A DNA stretch of 64,000 nucleotides from Methylosinus sp. PW1 (lineage in GTDB: Bacteria; Pseudomonadota; Alphaproteobacteria; Rhizobiales; Beijerinckiaceae). The first letter of the stretch is position 1, and the number at the start of each line of letters is the position of its first letter. The DNA is taken from positions 2,294,001 through 2,358,000 of the forward strand of contig NZ_JQNK01000009.1 in NCBI RefSeq assembly GCF_000745215.1, read 5' to 3'. Below the pieces are notes generated by a model. It did not search any database and had not been told where the DNA came from. It saw nothing but the letters and a program-made list of their open reading frames with translations. A program made the position numbers and the translations under genes. Shown piece by piece: positions 17,413 to 25,685 of the stretch.

Positions 17413-17431
17413 TGTGACGAAAGTTGTCACA
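17413..17431. promoter_or_regulatory. inverted repeat in the cfa/hydrolase divergent gap
   Basis: TGTGAC-N7-GTCACA is a perfect 6-bp inverted repeat in the 402-bp gap (17251-17652) between the divergent cfa and hydrolase genes. It resembles a CRP half-site pair, but the inner spacing is wrong for CRP. A second weaker repeat, gtgtg..cacac, lies at about 17550-17564. The rest of the gap holds no gene that I can support. It may be an operator for either gene. Confidence 0.4.
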
Positions 17432-17652
17432 TTATTTCTGCATGATGACAAGCTGCTCAGCTTGCGCTCGTCCCCTCTCGTCGCATCTTGTGGGATGACG
17501 AGCGGCCCGAGCCTGATCCGAGGTGTTAAAAGGGTCGGCGAGGAATTTGTGTGTGCTGTCACACAGGGCGCGAGCGCGCGTCCGCTCTATAGGATCGATG
17601 GGCGAGCGCGATCCGCGCCGCGCCAAATGAATATTCGGCGGAGACGAGAAAA

Positions 17653-18579
17653 ATGGACGCAATCGAAATGTCGCGCTGGTTGTGGGCGGATCGGCGCGCG
17701 CGCGCCGCTCGCAGCGAGGCGGGGCCGACGCTGAATGGCGCGAAGGGCCAATTCATCGAGACGCGCGGGGCGAGCTTGCGGACGCTGATCACGCCGCAGA
17801 AGAACGGCGCGGGCGACAAGACTTTGGTGATCGTGCCAGATCCGCCAAACGTCATCGAGCAATATCTGCCGATCATCGACGAAATGTCGAACCATGCGCG
17901 CGTCATCTGTGTGGAAACGCCGGGCTTTGGCCAATCCTTCGTGAAATCGGGATTTCGCTTCGATGTGCCGAGCTATTGCGAGGTCTTCGACGAATTCTTC
18001 GCGCAGCTGGAGATAAAGGACGCCGTGCTGGACATGGCCTGTCTCGGCGGCTTCGCGGGCGTCGCCTTCTCGGCGGCGCGGCCCGAACGCGTGCGTCATC
18101 TCATGCTGCAGCAGACGGTCTCGATCTCGCAGGCGCAGAAATGGGCGGCGGGAACCGATCGCATGAATCTCATTCGGCGGCCCTATGTCGGGCAGATCTT
18201 CATGCGCGCGCTCGATCATGTGGTGGCGCGACATTGGTATAAGGTCGCCATGCCGCCGGCGACCTCCGCCATCGCGCCGAAGCTCGCGGAAGAGGCGATC
18301 GCGGGTCTCGATCGCGGCGGCTGCTTTTGCCTCTGCAACGCCTATCAGGCTTTGATGGCGACGCCGGAAAAGCCCTATGTCGCCAGCCCGCGCAAGGTGA
18401 CGATCGTCTGGGGCGACAGCGATCCCACCCATAATCTCGTGGCGACGATCGGCGATTCGCTGAAGGCGTTTCTGCCGGAGGCCGAATTCGTCCTCTTCGA
18501 GAATTGCGGGCATTTTCCCATGCTGGAAAATCCGCAGCGCTATCTGCCCATGCTGCGCGCCGCGCTGGACGCGGCGTAG
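17653..18579 (+). CDS. alpha/beta hydrolase-fold protein with Cys at the nucleophile position
   Basis: A 308-residue alpha/beta hydrolase. The region that should hold GxSxGG reads M-A-C-L-G-G (about residues 133-138), so Cys replaces the catalytic Ser and Met the first Gly. The Asp (GDSDPTHN) and His (ENCGHFPML) of a triad are in place. Cys-His-Asp triads occur in dienelactone hydrolases and some haloalkane/thioesterase relatives, so it may be active on an unusual substrate or be a binding protein. It begins with a charged 45-residue extension before the core. It is transcribed alone, divergent from cfa. The substrate is unknown. Confidence 0.75.
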   Translation: MDAIEMSRWLWADRRARAARSEAGPTLNGAKGQFIETRGASLRTLITPQKNGAGDKTLVIVPDPPNVIEQYLPIIDEMSNHARVICVETPGFGQSFVKSGFRFDVPSYCEVFDEFFAQLEIKDAVLDMACLGGFAGVAFSAARPERVRHLMLQQTVSISQAQKWAAGTDRMNLIRRPYVGQIFMRALDHVVARHWYKVAMPPATSAIAPKLAEEAIAGLDRGGCFCLCNAYQALMATPEKPYVASPRKVTIVWGDSDPTHNLVATIGDSLKAFLPEAEFVLFENCGHFPMLENPQRYLPMLRAALDAA

Positions 18580-18611
18580 TACGGTTTCTTTGCCCCTCTC
18601 CCCGCGAGCGG

Positions 18612-18709
18612 CTATCGAATGCACACATTCTCCTCGCCCCCGCGGCGTCCTGGCCGGGACAAGCCCGGCCAGGACGGCCGCAGTGTTTCGCTGTGTGTGT
18701 GATCGATAG
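18612..18709. repeat. 98-bp short form of the MITE-like element, nested in a family B repeat
   Basis: The ends are ctatcgaatgcacacat and, read backwards, ctatcgatcacacaca. The core keeps only the inner hairpin tggccgggacaagcccggcca. It lies in the loop of a family B hairpin: tctccccgcgagcgg stands to its left and agcggggagaaggaaggcgg to its right. This position is good evidence that the element was mobile. No ORF fits inside. Confidence 0.75.
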
Positions 18710-18772
18710 CGCATAGCGGGGAGAAGGAAGGCGGCCGGCGCCGCGCGAAGCGATCGACCGAGGCTCGCGCGT

Positions 18773-20596
18773 TCAGCTCGGCTGCGATAGGCGGCGCATC
18801 TCGGCGAGGGCGGGGTTTCCCTCCGCCTCCAGCCGGGCGATCGTCTCGAGACCCCATTTGTAGGAGAATTCGGCGACCTCGCGGTGCTTGTCCCAGGTCA
18901 TGAAGCTGGCGCCGGGACAGACCGGCGGCTGCACGGTGAGATCGAGCGCGCCGGAGAAGGCCGGCTTCTCGCGAATATTGCTGAACACCGCCTGCTGAAT
19001 GACGGCCGCCAGCGACGGGCAATCGGGCAATGGCTTGCGGCGCAGTGGATTGAGCATGGAGGCGAGCAGCTCGTTGCGGCCGGGCAGCGCGCGATAGTCG
19101 AAATCATAGAGGCGCGGATCGGAATTGCGCAGGTCCACGACGACATTGGGGCCGTTCTTCAGCCCATGCATGGGCGCGATCGGCGCATTGTCGGAGACGG
19201 CGCCGTCGACCAGCATATGGCCGTCCTCGTCGAAGAAGGGCGGCAGCACGCCGGGAATGGCGCAGGACGCGCGCACCGCCTGCCATGTGGGGCCGGAACG
19301 GATCACGCGCATCGTATAGGTGGAGAGGTCGGTCGCTATGGCGAAGCTCGGCCGCCACAAATCCTCGAAGGCGATGGAGCCGTAGGATTGCGCCAGCGTC
19401 GCCTCGAGAATCGTATGGTCGAGCAGGCCGAATTTCGGCAGAGTGAGGCGCTTCAGCGCGGCGTTCTGCACGAAGATTTCGTGAATCGCCGCCTCCACCT
19501 CCTCCGGCGTCTTCAATTGCGCGAAGGCCACCGCCATGCCGGAGCCGATGCTGCTGCCGCCGAAAATATCGAAGACGACGCCCGCCTCCTGAAAGGCTTT
19601 TACGATGCCGATATGGGCGAGGCCGAGCGCGCCGCCGGCGCCGGCGACGAAGCCGATCGCCTGGCCGGTGATGAAGCGCGCGAGACAATCGAAATCCGCG
19701 CCCGAATCCATCGCCACATGATGCAGCATGAAGACTTCGCGCTCGCGCAGCCAGGGCGCGGAAGGCTCCTGCGTCTGCGGCCGATGCGGATAGAGCCTGA
19801 CGATGCGCCGGCGATTGGCGGGAAAGAGAGTGAAGGCGAACTCCTCGACCGGATCGAGCGCCGGCGATCCGTCGGCGACCGCCATGATCAGCAGATCGGC
19901 CGAATTGAGAACGGCGCGGGTCCATTCGTTCAATTCGCCATCGGCGACGCAGAGAACGAAGTCGTTCTCCTGCTCGAGCGCGCCGAGCCAATCGGCGACG
20001 GCGTAGCGGTCGAAGGCGCCATCCGCGAAATGTGCGCGCGCGTCGGCGGAGGCGCGCGCGCAGCCGCGGGCGCGCGCATTGATCGCCTGCAGCAGGCGCG
20101 CGCTGAAACCTTCGGGGATTGATCCCCCGCCCGCGGCGATCAGCGCGATCACGCGCACACGGCTGCTCTGGCGGAAATTGCGCCGCGTGATCTCGCCGAG
20201 ACGGGCGAGGCGCCGGGCCAGCGAGCGGGTCACTGCGCGCTGCATATCGGGGAATTGCGCGACCAGCGCGTCGAATTGCGCGCGGTCGATCTCCAGCACC
20301 TCGGAGTCGCGCATGGCGACGACGCCGGCGCCGCGCGGGTCGCGGGTGAAAAATCCCATCTCGCCGATGAGCTGATCCTTGCCGATCTCGGCGACAATCT
20401 CGCCATCGGCGGCGTTGACCACGCCGAACTGGCCGAAATTGACGATATAGAGCGTCTCCGACGGCGCGCCGAGCTCGATCAGCGCCTCGCCGCGCGCAAT
20501 CCTGCGCAACTGCACGCAGGATTTGATCTTATTGCGATCCTCGTCGTCGAGGTCTTGCCAGAAACTCTGATCTTCCGAAACGAGCGTCTTCGACAT
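18773..20596 (-). CDS. patatin-like phospholipase with N-terminal cyclic-nucleotide-binding domain
   Basis: A 607-residue protein of the neuropathy-target-esterase type. Residues 10-130 form a cNMP-binding domain (GEALIELG, IVNFGQFGV, GEMGFFTRDPRGAGVVA). A middle region of about 160 residues precedes the patatin domain (about 305-500). That domain has an oxyanion loop GAGGALGLAHIGIV, nucleophile Ser in GGSSIGSG and the Asp of the dyad in VDGAVSDNAPI. It is likely to cleave lysophospholipids at the inner membrane under cyclic nucleotide or redox control. The middle region resembles the inert loop of RssA/NTE proteins. It is a single gene flanked by a repeat and an aldo/keto reductase. Confidence 0.88.
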   Translation of the reverse strand: MSKTLVSEDQSFWQDLDDEDRNKIKSCVQLRRIARGEALIELGAPSETLYIVNFGQFGVVNAADGEIVAEIGKDQLIGEMGFFTRDPRGAGVVAMRDSEVLEIDRAQFDALVAQFPDMQRAVTRSLARRLARLGEITRRNFRQSSRVRVIALIAAGGGSIPEGFSARLLQAINARARGCARASADARAHFADGAFDRYAVADWLGALEQENDFVLCVADGELNEWTRAVLNSADLLIMAVADGSPALDPVEEFAFTLFPANRRRIVRLYPHRPQTQEPSAPWLREREVFMLHHVAMDSGADFDCLARFITGQAIGFVAGAGGALGLAHIGIVKAFQEAGVVFDIFGGSSIGSGMAVAFAQLKTPEEVEAAIHEIFVQNAALKRLTLPKFGLLDHTILEATLAQSYGSIAFEDLWRPSFAIATDLSTYTMRVIRSGPTWQAVRASCAIPGVLPPFFDEDGHMLVDGAVSDNAPIAPMHGLKNGPNVVVDLRNSDPRLYDFDYRALPGRNELLASMLNPLRRKPLPDCPSLAAVIQQAVFSNIREKPAFSGALDLTVQPPVCPGASFMTWDKHREVAEFSYKWGLETIARLEAEGNPALAEMRRLSQPS

Positions 20597-20708
20597 GGAA
20601 ATACAGTCGCCCCGATGCGTTCGCGTCGCGCGCCCCCGCGCTCGCGCCGCATGATCTTCGGCCGAGCGTGAGAATGCAAGGGCGGTTTCCGCGCGCTTTC
20701 GACGCCGC

Positions 20709-21587
20709 TCAGGCGGGCGCGCTGGTCAGCAGAGCGTCCAGGCTCGCGCATTCCTTCGCGGTCAGGGAAAAGTCGAATATCGCCAGATCGTCGCGCATAT
20801 GCTCCTGCGACGTCGTGCCGGTGAGGCACAGAACGCCTTGCTGCGTCAGGAAGCGGAAGAAAATCTGCGCCCGGCCGCGCCCATATTTTTCGGCGAGAGC
20901 GACGAGCTCCGGCTTCTCCAGCGTTTCGGGATTGGCGGTGAGCGTCCAAAAGCTCTGGTAGAAAATTTTGTGCTTTGCGCAGAAAGCGCGAATCTCGCGG
21001 TCATAGCCGGTCTTGGCGTAGAAGCGGTTCTGAATCACGGCGGGCTTCACCCGCGCCTTCTTCCACAACATCTTCAGCCGCGCCGGCTCGTAGCAATTGC
21101 TGACGCCCAATTGGCGCACGCCGCCCTGCGCCGCCAGGCTCTCCATCGCGCGCCAGGCCTCGAGAGTGTCCTTGTCGTCCGGGTAGGGGGAGTGCAGCAC
21201 CAATCCGTCGAGACGGTCCACGCGCAGATTGCGCAGCGACGCCTCGAAGGACTGCCGCACCTGCTCGCCGATCGGAGCGGCGGCGTCATAGGGGATGTTT
21301 TCCGGGTCCTGCCCGCCGAAGGGCGTGAATTTGGTCTGCAGATAAATATCCGCGCGGGCGAGCCCGGCGCTGAGCGCCGCCGCCAGACCTTCGCCGACGC
21401 CCGGCTCATTGTAATGCTTGGGCTGGCAGGCGGTGTCGATCCCGCGAAAGCCGGTCCGCAGCGCCTCTTCCACCAGCGCGGCGGTGCGCTCCTTTTTCCA
21501 GGCCGTGCCATAGATGATGCGGGGCATGGAAACCCCGGAGGCGGAGACGATCCGGCTCGGATCCTCGCCGCGCGGCTCGGCGCTCAT
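20709..21587 (-). CDS. aldo/keto reductase
   Basis: A 292-residue NAD(P)H-dependent reductase with a TIM barrel. The tetrad is recognisable: Asp in RGIDTACQPKHYNEPGVGEGL, where a His-containing QPKHYN replaces the usual DxAxxYxNE layout so the Tyr is shifted; Lys in LQTKFTP; and His in LVLHSPYPD. The altered segment around the Tyr (CQPKHYNE) places it in the subgroup similar to yeast/plant D-arabinose-type AKRs. The C-terminus has the cofactor-binding LTGTTSQEHMRDDL. It starts 19 bp after the FIST gene stop, and the two may be transcribed together. The substrate is unknown. Confidence 0.88.
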   Translation of the reverse strand: MSAEPRGEDPSRIVSASGVSMPRIIYGTAWKKERTAALVEEALRTGFRGIDTACQPKHYNEPGVGEGLAAALSAGLARADIYLQTKFTPFGGQDPENIPYDAAAPIGEQVRQSFEASLRNLRVDRLDGLVLHSPYPDDKDTLEAWRAMESLAAQGGVRQLGVSNCYEPARLKMLWKKARVKPAVIQNRFYAKTGYDREIRAFCAKHKIFYQSFWTLTANPETLEKPELVALAEKYGRGRAQIFFRFLTQQGVLCLTGTTSQEHMRDDLAIFDFSLTAKECASLDALLTSAPA

Positions 21588-21606
21588 TTTGGGGGCTTCC
21601 TCTTTC

Positions 21607-22758
21607 TCAGGCGCCGGCGAAAACCGTCAGCACGCCAGTATAGCCGTAGAGATGATGGCGGGCGATCTCGCCGCCGGCGAAAAAGCCGATCAAGGGCGTC
21701 TCGCCGCCCAGCGCCTCGTGAACCATGCGGAATTCCGCGTTGGGCTCGCCGAAATGCGGGCCGCCGCGCCCCGAGCAGCTGATATAGAGCGCGCCTCTCA
21801 TGCCGCCGGCGGCCTCCGCCTGGGCGCGCACCTCCGCGACGATGCGCAGCAGATCATGCTTGGCCGCCTCGGCGTTGCGCTTGCAGAAGGCGAGCCGCAT
21901 GCCGTCCTTTATCTGCTCGGCGATCATCAGCAGCCCGCCCTTGCGGCCGACGCCGACAATGTGCCGCACTTCCGTATTGGCGCCGAACTGGCCGGGCTTG
22001 GCGGAGGCGTCCTCGCCAGTGGCGACGATTCCGGCCAGAGTCTGCGCCAGCTCGAGGCGTAGCGCGGCGTCGTCTATGTCGAGCGTATGCTCCATATCCT
22101 CGAGCACGCAGTCGAGCGCGCGCTTCTCGTCCAAGGTCACGAGGTAATTGCCCTGCGCGCGGGTGACGGTCCGCAGCGGGCCGATCGGCTGGCAGCCTTG
22201 CGTCACGCGCGAGAACACGGTCGCCTGCGGCCCGAAGGCGACGCCGGTGAAGCCGCCGGCCAGCACCTCATCCGCGATGCACAGCGCCTTGTTGCGCGCC
22301 GAGGAGAGGCCGCCGAACTGATAGCCGGTGGTGAGCTTGGCGCTCGCGGCTTCCAGCTTGGCTTGCAGATCGGGCGTGCCGCCGCTGGCGTGGACCAGCG
22401 CGGTGAAGGGCTCGAAGCCCTTGGGCGTCCCCTCCAGCGCCTCGAGCGAGGAGAACAGCGCAAAAGCCTCGGCGGGAAGATCGGCCAGCATGATCGCGAG
22501 GCCCGGCGCGTCGAAATATTCGACCGCCTCGGCGCCGACGCCGACCCCCACCGTCCCCACGAAATGGACGCCGGGCAGGCGCGCGCGCAGCGCCGCCAAA
22601 ATGTCGCTCGCCGCCTGGGTGAAATAGTCGGTGAGATAGCACCAGCCGAGATTGGGCGCGGGCGCGTCGGCCCGTTGTCGTTCGATCTGCTCCAGGCAGG
22701 AGGCCAAGGCGCTCTTCCAGTCGGCGTCGCCGGCATGGGCGTAAATGAACTTGCTCAT
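21607..22758 (-). CDS. FIST domain sensor-like protein
   Basis: A 383-residue protein made of a FIST N domain (about residues 30-220: FVGTVGVGV, GLSSARNKALCIADEVLAGG) and a FIST C domain (about 230-365: GALYISCSGRGG, PLIGFFAGGEI). FIST proteins are thought to sense small ligands such as amino acids and often stand near signalling genes; the biochemical role is not settled. No kinase or cyclase is fused here. It lies next to an aldo/keto reductase downstream and a Crp/Fnr regulator gene upstream, 58 bp away. Confidence 0.85.
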   Translation of the reverse strand: MSKFIYAHAGDADWKSALASCLEQIERQRADAPAPNLGWCYLTDYFTQAASDILAALRARLPGVHFVGTVGVGVGAEAVEYFDAPGLAIMLADLPAEAFALFSSLEALEGTPKGFEPFTALVHASGGTPDLQAKLEAASAKLTTGYQFGGLSSARNKALCIADEVLAGGFTGVAFGPQATVFSRVTQGCQPIGPLRTVTRAQGNYLVTLDEKRALDCVLEDMEHTLDIDDAALRLELAQTLAGIVATGEDASAKPGQFGANTEVRHIVGVGRKGGLLMIAEQIKDGMRLAFCKRNAEAAKHDLLRIVAEVRAQAEAAGGMRGALYISCSGRGGPHFGEPNAEFRMVHEALGGETPLIGFFAGGEIARHHLYGYTGVLTVFAGA

Positions 22759-22816
22759 GGTCTCTTCCCTCGCGTCCTTGCGCGGGTAGCAACGACCGTG
22801 CCGCGGGAGAGACTCG

Positions 22817-23506
22817 CTACCGCGCCGCCTCGACGGAGGCCGAGAGCTCGGCGAGATCGAGCAGCACGAAGGCGCCGCGGCGGCGCTCCAGCAGTCCCGC
22901 CCGCTCGAGCCGGTTCAGCTCGCGCGTGACCGCCTCGCGATGCGTGCTGACGCGGGCGGCGATCTCCGCATGGGTGGGAACGGGCGAGATCACGCCGCGA
23001 TTCTCGCCGCCGCTGTCGCTGCGCGCCAGCCGCAGCAATTCCGCGTGAATGCGCCCGCGCACGTCGAGATTGGTGAATTCATTGACCCGCGTGGTGAGGC
23101 GGCGCACCTCGCCGGTCAGCGTCTCGAGCACTTGATCGCAGACATTGGGATAGCGATGAATCACCTCGCGGAAGATCGCAGGGCTCATACGCGCGATCAC
23201 CGTGTCGGTTATCGCATGGATCGCCGCAGAGCGCGGCTTGCCGTCGAGCGCGGAGAGCTCGCCGAAAAACTCGCCCTCCTTGATGACGCGCAGCATCAGA
23301 TCCTTGCCGGCGACGCTCTGGATCGACACGCGCACATCGCCATAGGCGACGAAGTAGATATCCGCGGTGTCGTCCTTATAATTGAGGATGCATTCCTTTT
23401 CCTGGGCGCGGCGCCACACGCATCGTGCGTCGAGCTGGGCGATCTCCTCCTTGGAAAGCGAGCGGAACAAACTAACGCGTGCAAGCGTCTGGCTTTTTCG
23501 TATCAT
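22817..23506 (-). CDS. Crp/Fnr family transcriptional regulator
   Basis: A 229-residue regulator with an N-terminal cNMP-binding beta-roll (about residues 15-120; DIYFVAYGDVRVS, GEFFGELSALDGKPRSAAI) and a C-terminal Crp-type winged helix (about 160-220; HAEIAARVSTHREAVTRELNRLE). The PRSAAI segment holds the Arg-Ser pair that contacts the cyclic-nucleotide phosphate in CRP, so cAMP or cGMP binding is plausible. The Fnr cysteine cluster is absent. It is divergent, 50 bp apart, from a membrane cyclase gene, which points to a local cyclic-nucleotide circuit. Confidence 0.9.
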   Translation of the reverse strand: MIRKSQTLARVSLFRSLSKEEIAQLDARCVWRRAQEKECILNYKDDTADIYFVAYGDVRVSIQSVAGKDLMLRVIKEGEFFGELSALDGKPRSAAIHAITDTVIARMSPAIFREVIHRYPNVCDQVLETLTGEVRRLTTRVNEFTNLDVRGRIHAELLRLARSDSGGENRGVISPVPTHAEIAARVSTHREAVTRELNRLERAGLLERRRGAFVLLDLAELSASVEAAR

Positions 23507-23556
23507 GCCCCGCGTTCCTGAAAATTTCGTCTTGTCAGCGTTTCAAAGGATGGTCC

Positions 23557-25272
23557 ATGTCGCTTTGGAGTGTCAACTTCGATTTGGAGCGCCGCACGCG
23601 CCTCGCCACGGGGCTCACGCTCTTCATCTATGCGGCCTGCCATTTCATCTCGCATGCGACCGGGCTGTTCTTCCTCGACAATCTCCAGGCTATCGGGCAC
23701 GGCGTCATTCTCGCGCCCTGGCGCAGCAGCTTCGGCGTCGCTCTGCTGCTCTTCTGCTTCACCTTTCACATGTCGCTCGGCCTTTTCGCGCTCTATCGTC
23801 GGCGGCATTTGCGCATGCCGGCGATAGAGGCCTGGCAGCTCGGCCTCGGCCTCACCATTCCGCTGCTGCTCGCGCCGCATGTCACCGACACGCGCGTCGC
23901 CGTGCTCGCCTTCGGCTTGGAAGATTCCTATTTTCGCATTCTCTATCATTTCTGGATCAGCGATCCGACCTTCGGCCTGCCGCGGCAATTTCTGCTGATG
24001 GTCCTCATCTGGTCGCATGGCTGCATCGGCATTCACATGTGGCTGCGCTATCGCGATTGGTATCGCCGCCGCGCGATTCTGTTTCTTCTTCTCGCGCTCG
24101 CTCTACCTGTTCTCGCCATAGCGGGCCTGCTCAACTCCGGCTGGGAGCTGATCTTGCGCGCCTATATGGACGAGGCGGTGATGGAGGCGCATGGCCCGCC
24201 GGCGAAAGGATCGCCGCATGCGCATGTGCCGGCAATGCTCGCGTCGATCATCCTCTGTCTGCAGATTTCCTATCTCGCGCTGCTCGCCGTCGTGCTGTTG
24301 CTGCGCGCCTTGCGCAACATGCGCGAGCGCATGTTCGACACGGTGCGCATAGACTATCGCGACGGCCGCAGCGTTCGTGCGCCTTTCGGCTTTTCCGTGC
24401 TCGAGGCCAGCCGCTTCAAAGGCATTCCGCACGCCTCCGTCTGCGGCGGACGCGCGCGCTGCTCCACCTGCCGCATTCGCGTGCTCTATGGCGCGTCGGA
24501 GCTGCCGCCGCCCGGCCCGGCGGAGCGCGCCACATTGGCGCAGATCGGCGCGCCGGAGGGCGTGCGCCTCGCCTGCCAGACGCGGCCGAGCTGCGATATC
24601 GGCGTCTATCCCATGCTGCCGGCCGACAGCCCGCTCGACGGCCTCTGCGTTCTTCTCGACCAGGGCCGCGAGCTCTTCGTGACGGCCATGTTCGTCGATC
24701 TGCGCGACTCGACGAAGCTCGCCGCCAACCGCCTGCCCTATGACGCGATCTATATCGTCGACTCCTACATTCGCGCGACGACCAATGCGATCTTGGCGGA
24801 GGGCGGCCATGTGACGAGCGTCGCCGGCGACGGCGTCATGAGCCTGTTTCGGCTGGACGGCGACGCCGACGAGGGCGCCCGCGCGGCGCTGCGCGCGGCA
24901 AGCGGGGTATGGCGCGCCATTCGCCGCGTCAGCCGCGATTTCGCGCATGATCTCGAAGCGCCGCTCGCCTTCGGCGTCGGCCTGCACAGCGGGCTCGCCA
25001 TCGTCGGCGCCGTCGGCCCGACGGACCGGCAGTCGCTGCAGTTTCTGGGCGACACCGGCAATATCGCCGCGCGGCTCGAATCGCTGACGAAGGAGATGGA
25101 CTGCGTCGCGCTCGTCTCGTCGCAGACCTGCGACGCCGCGGGGCTGCGGCCGCCGCGTGCTATCGTCGAGGCCCCGATCCGCGGCCGCGACGACGCGCTC
25201 CCCGCCTTTCCGTTCAAGAAGCTCGGCGATTTCGAGCGCTGGGTCGCCGGCGGCGAGCAGGCGGTCGTCTGA
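23557..25272 (+). CDS. membrane class III adenylate/guanylate cyclase with 2Fe-2S ferredoxin domain
   Basis: A 571-residue protein with three parts. Residues 1-265 hold about six membrane helices with several conserved His (HFISHATG, HMSLG, YHFWISD, HGCIGIH), which fits a haem-b anchor of the type described for the Sinorhizobium cyclase CyaC. Residues 270-355 form a plant-type 2Fe-2S ferredoxin domain with Cys in SVCGGRARCSTC and LACQT. Residues 370-560 form the cyclase: metal Asp in FVDLRDST and GDGVMSLF, and Asn/Arg in GNIAARLE. It should turn quinone or redox state into cyclic nucleotide. An AAAGGA lies before the ATG at 23557. It is divergent from a Crp-type regulator. Confidence 0.88.
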   Translation: MSLWSVNFDLERRTRLATGLTLFIYAACHFISHATGLFFLDNLQAIGHGVILAPWRSSFGVALLLFCFTFHMSLGLFALYRRRHLRMPAIEAWQLGLGLTIPLLLAPHVTDTRVAVLAFGLEDSYFRILYHFWISDPTFGLPRQFLLMVLIWSHGCIGIHMWLRYRDWYRRRAILFLLLALALPVLAIAGLLNSGWELILRAYMDEAVMEAHGPPAKGSPHAHVPAMLASIILCLQISYLALLAVVLLLRALRNMRERMFDTVRIDYRDGRSVRAPFGFSVLEASRFKGIPHASVCGGRARCSTCRIRVLYGASELPPPGPAERATLAQIGAPEGVRLACQTRPSCDIGVYPMLPADSPLDGLCVLLDQGRELFVTAMFVDLRDSTKLAANRLPYDAIYIVDSYIRATTNAILAEGGHVTSVAGDGVMSLFRLDGDADEGARAALRAASGVWRAIRRVSRDFAHDLEAPLAFGVGLHSGLAIVGAVGPTDRQSLQFLGDTGNIAARLESLTKEMDCVALVSSQTCDAAGLRPPRAIVEAPIRGRDDALPAFPFKKLGDFERWVAGGEQAVV

Positions 25273-25309
25273 GCCGCCACGCCCGTCCCCGTAGGGAGAC
25301 TTCTTTCGT

Positions 25310-25474
25310 TCAGTAGTAGGCGTCGGGGCAGGCCACCTCGTTTCCATCTGCGTCGGCGCAAGTGCAGCCGCCGAGCGACAGAGCCATCGCGCCGATCGCG
25401 AAGCCGATGACCAGCGTCAGAGCCTTTGCGCGAACGCCGGCCGGAAAATGGAAATTGGAGAGATCGAGATTCAT
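25310..25474 (-). CDS. small putative lipoprotein, 54 residues
   Basis: A short protein with a cytoplasmic basic stretch, a hydrophobic segment (ALTLVIGFAIGAMALSLGGC) ending in a lipobox-like LGGC, and a 17-residue Cys-containing tail (CTCADADGNEVACPDAYY). Three Cys follow close together, so lipidation on the first and a disulfide between the others are possible. GGAGGATGAC precedes the ATG, a strong ribosome site, which supports translation. I do not recognise a family. It lies 37 bp from the convergent cyclase gene. Confidence 0.6.
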   Translation of the reverse strand: MNLDLSNFHFPAGVRAKALTLVIGFAIGAMALSLGGCTCADADGNEVACPDAYY

Positions 25475-25685
25475 GTCATCCTCCCTGGATGAGTGTTGGA
25501 ACGCGGTCGCAAAACATCGTCCGCTCGGGAAATGTCGCTCGGTTCGCCGTTGAGGGATGTGGCCAAGGCCACAGGTCGCGCGGAAAATGTTCCGAGCGGA
25601 CGAGCCTGTCGCGCCCGACCGCGTCTGGACCTGAAAATTGCATCGCTTCGGCGGCCCTCCCGCGCCGATCGGAGAAACGCAGTCC

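Noticed and set aside
17413..17431. CRP binding site between cfa and the hydrolase
   Set aside because: The outer arms look like TGTGA/TCACA, but nine bases separate them instead of six, so I list it only as an inverted repeat.
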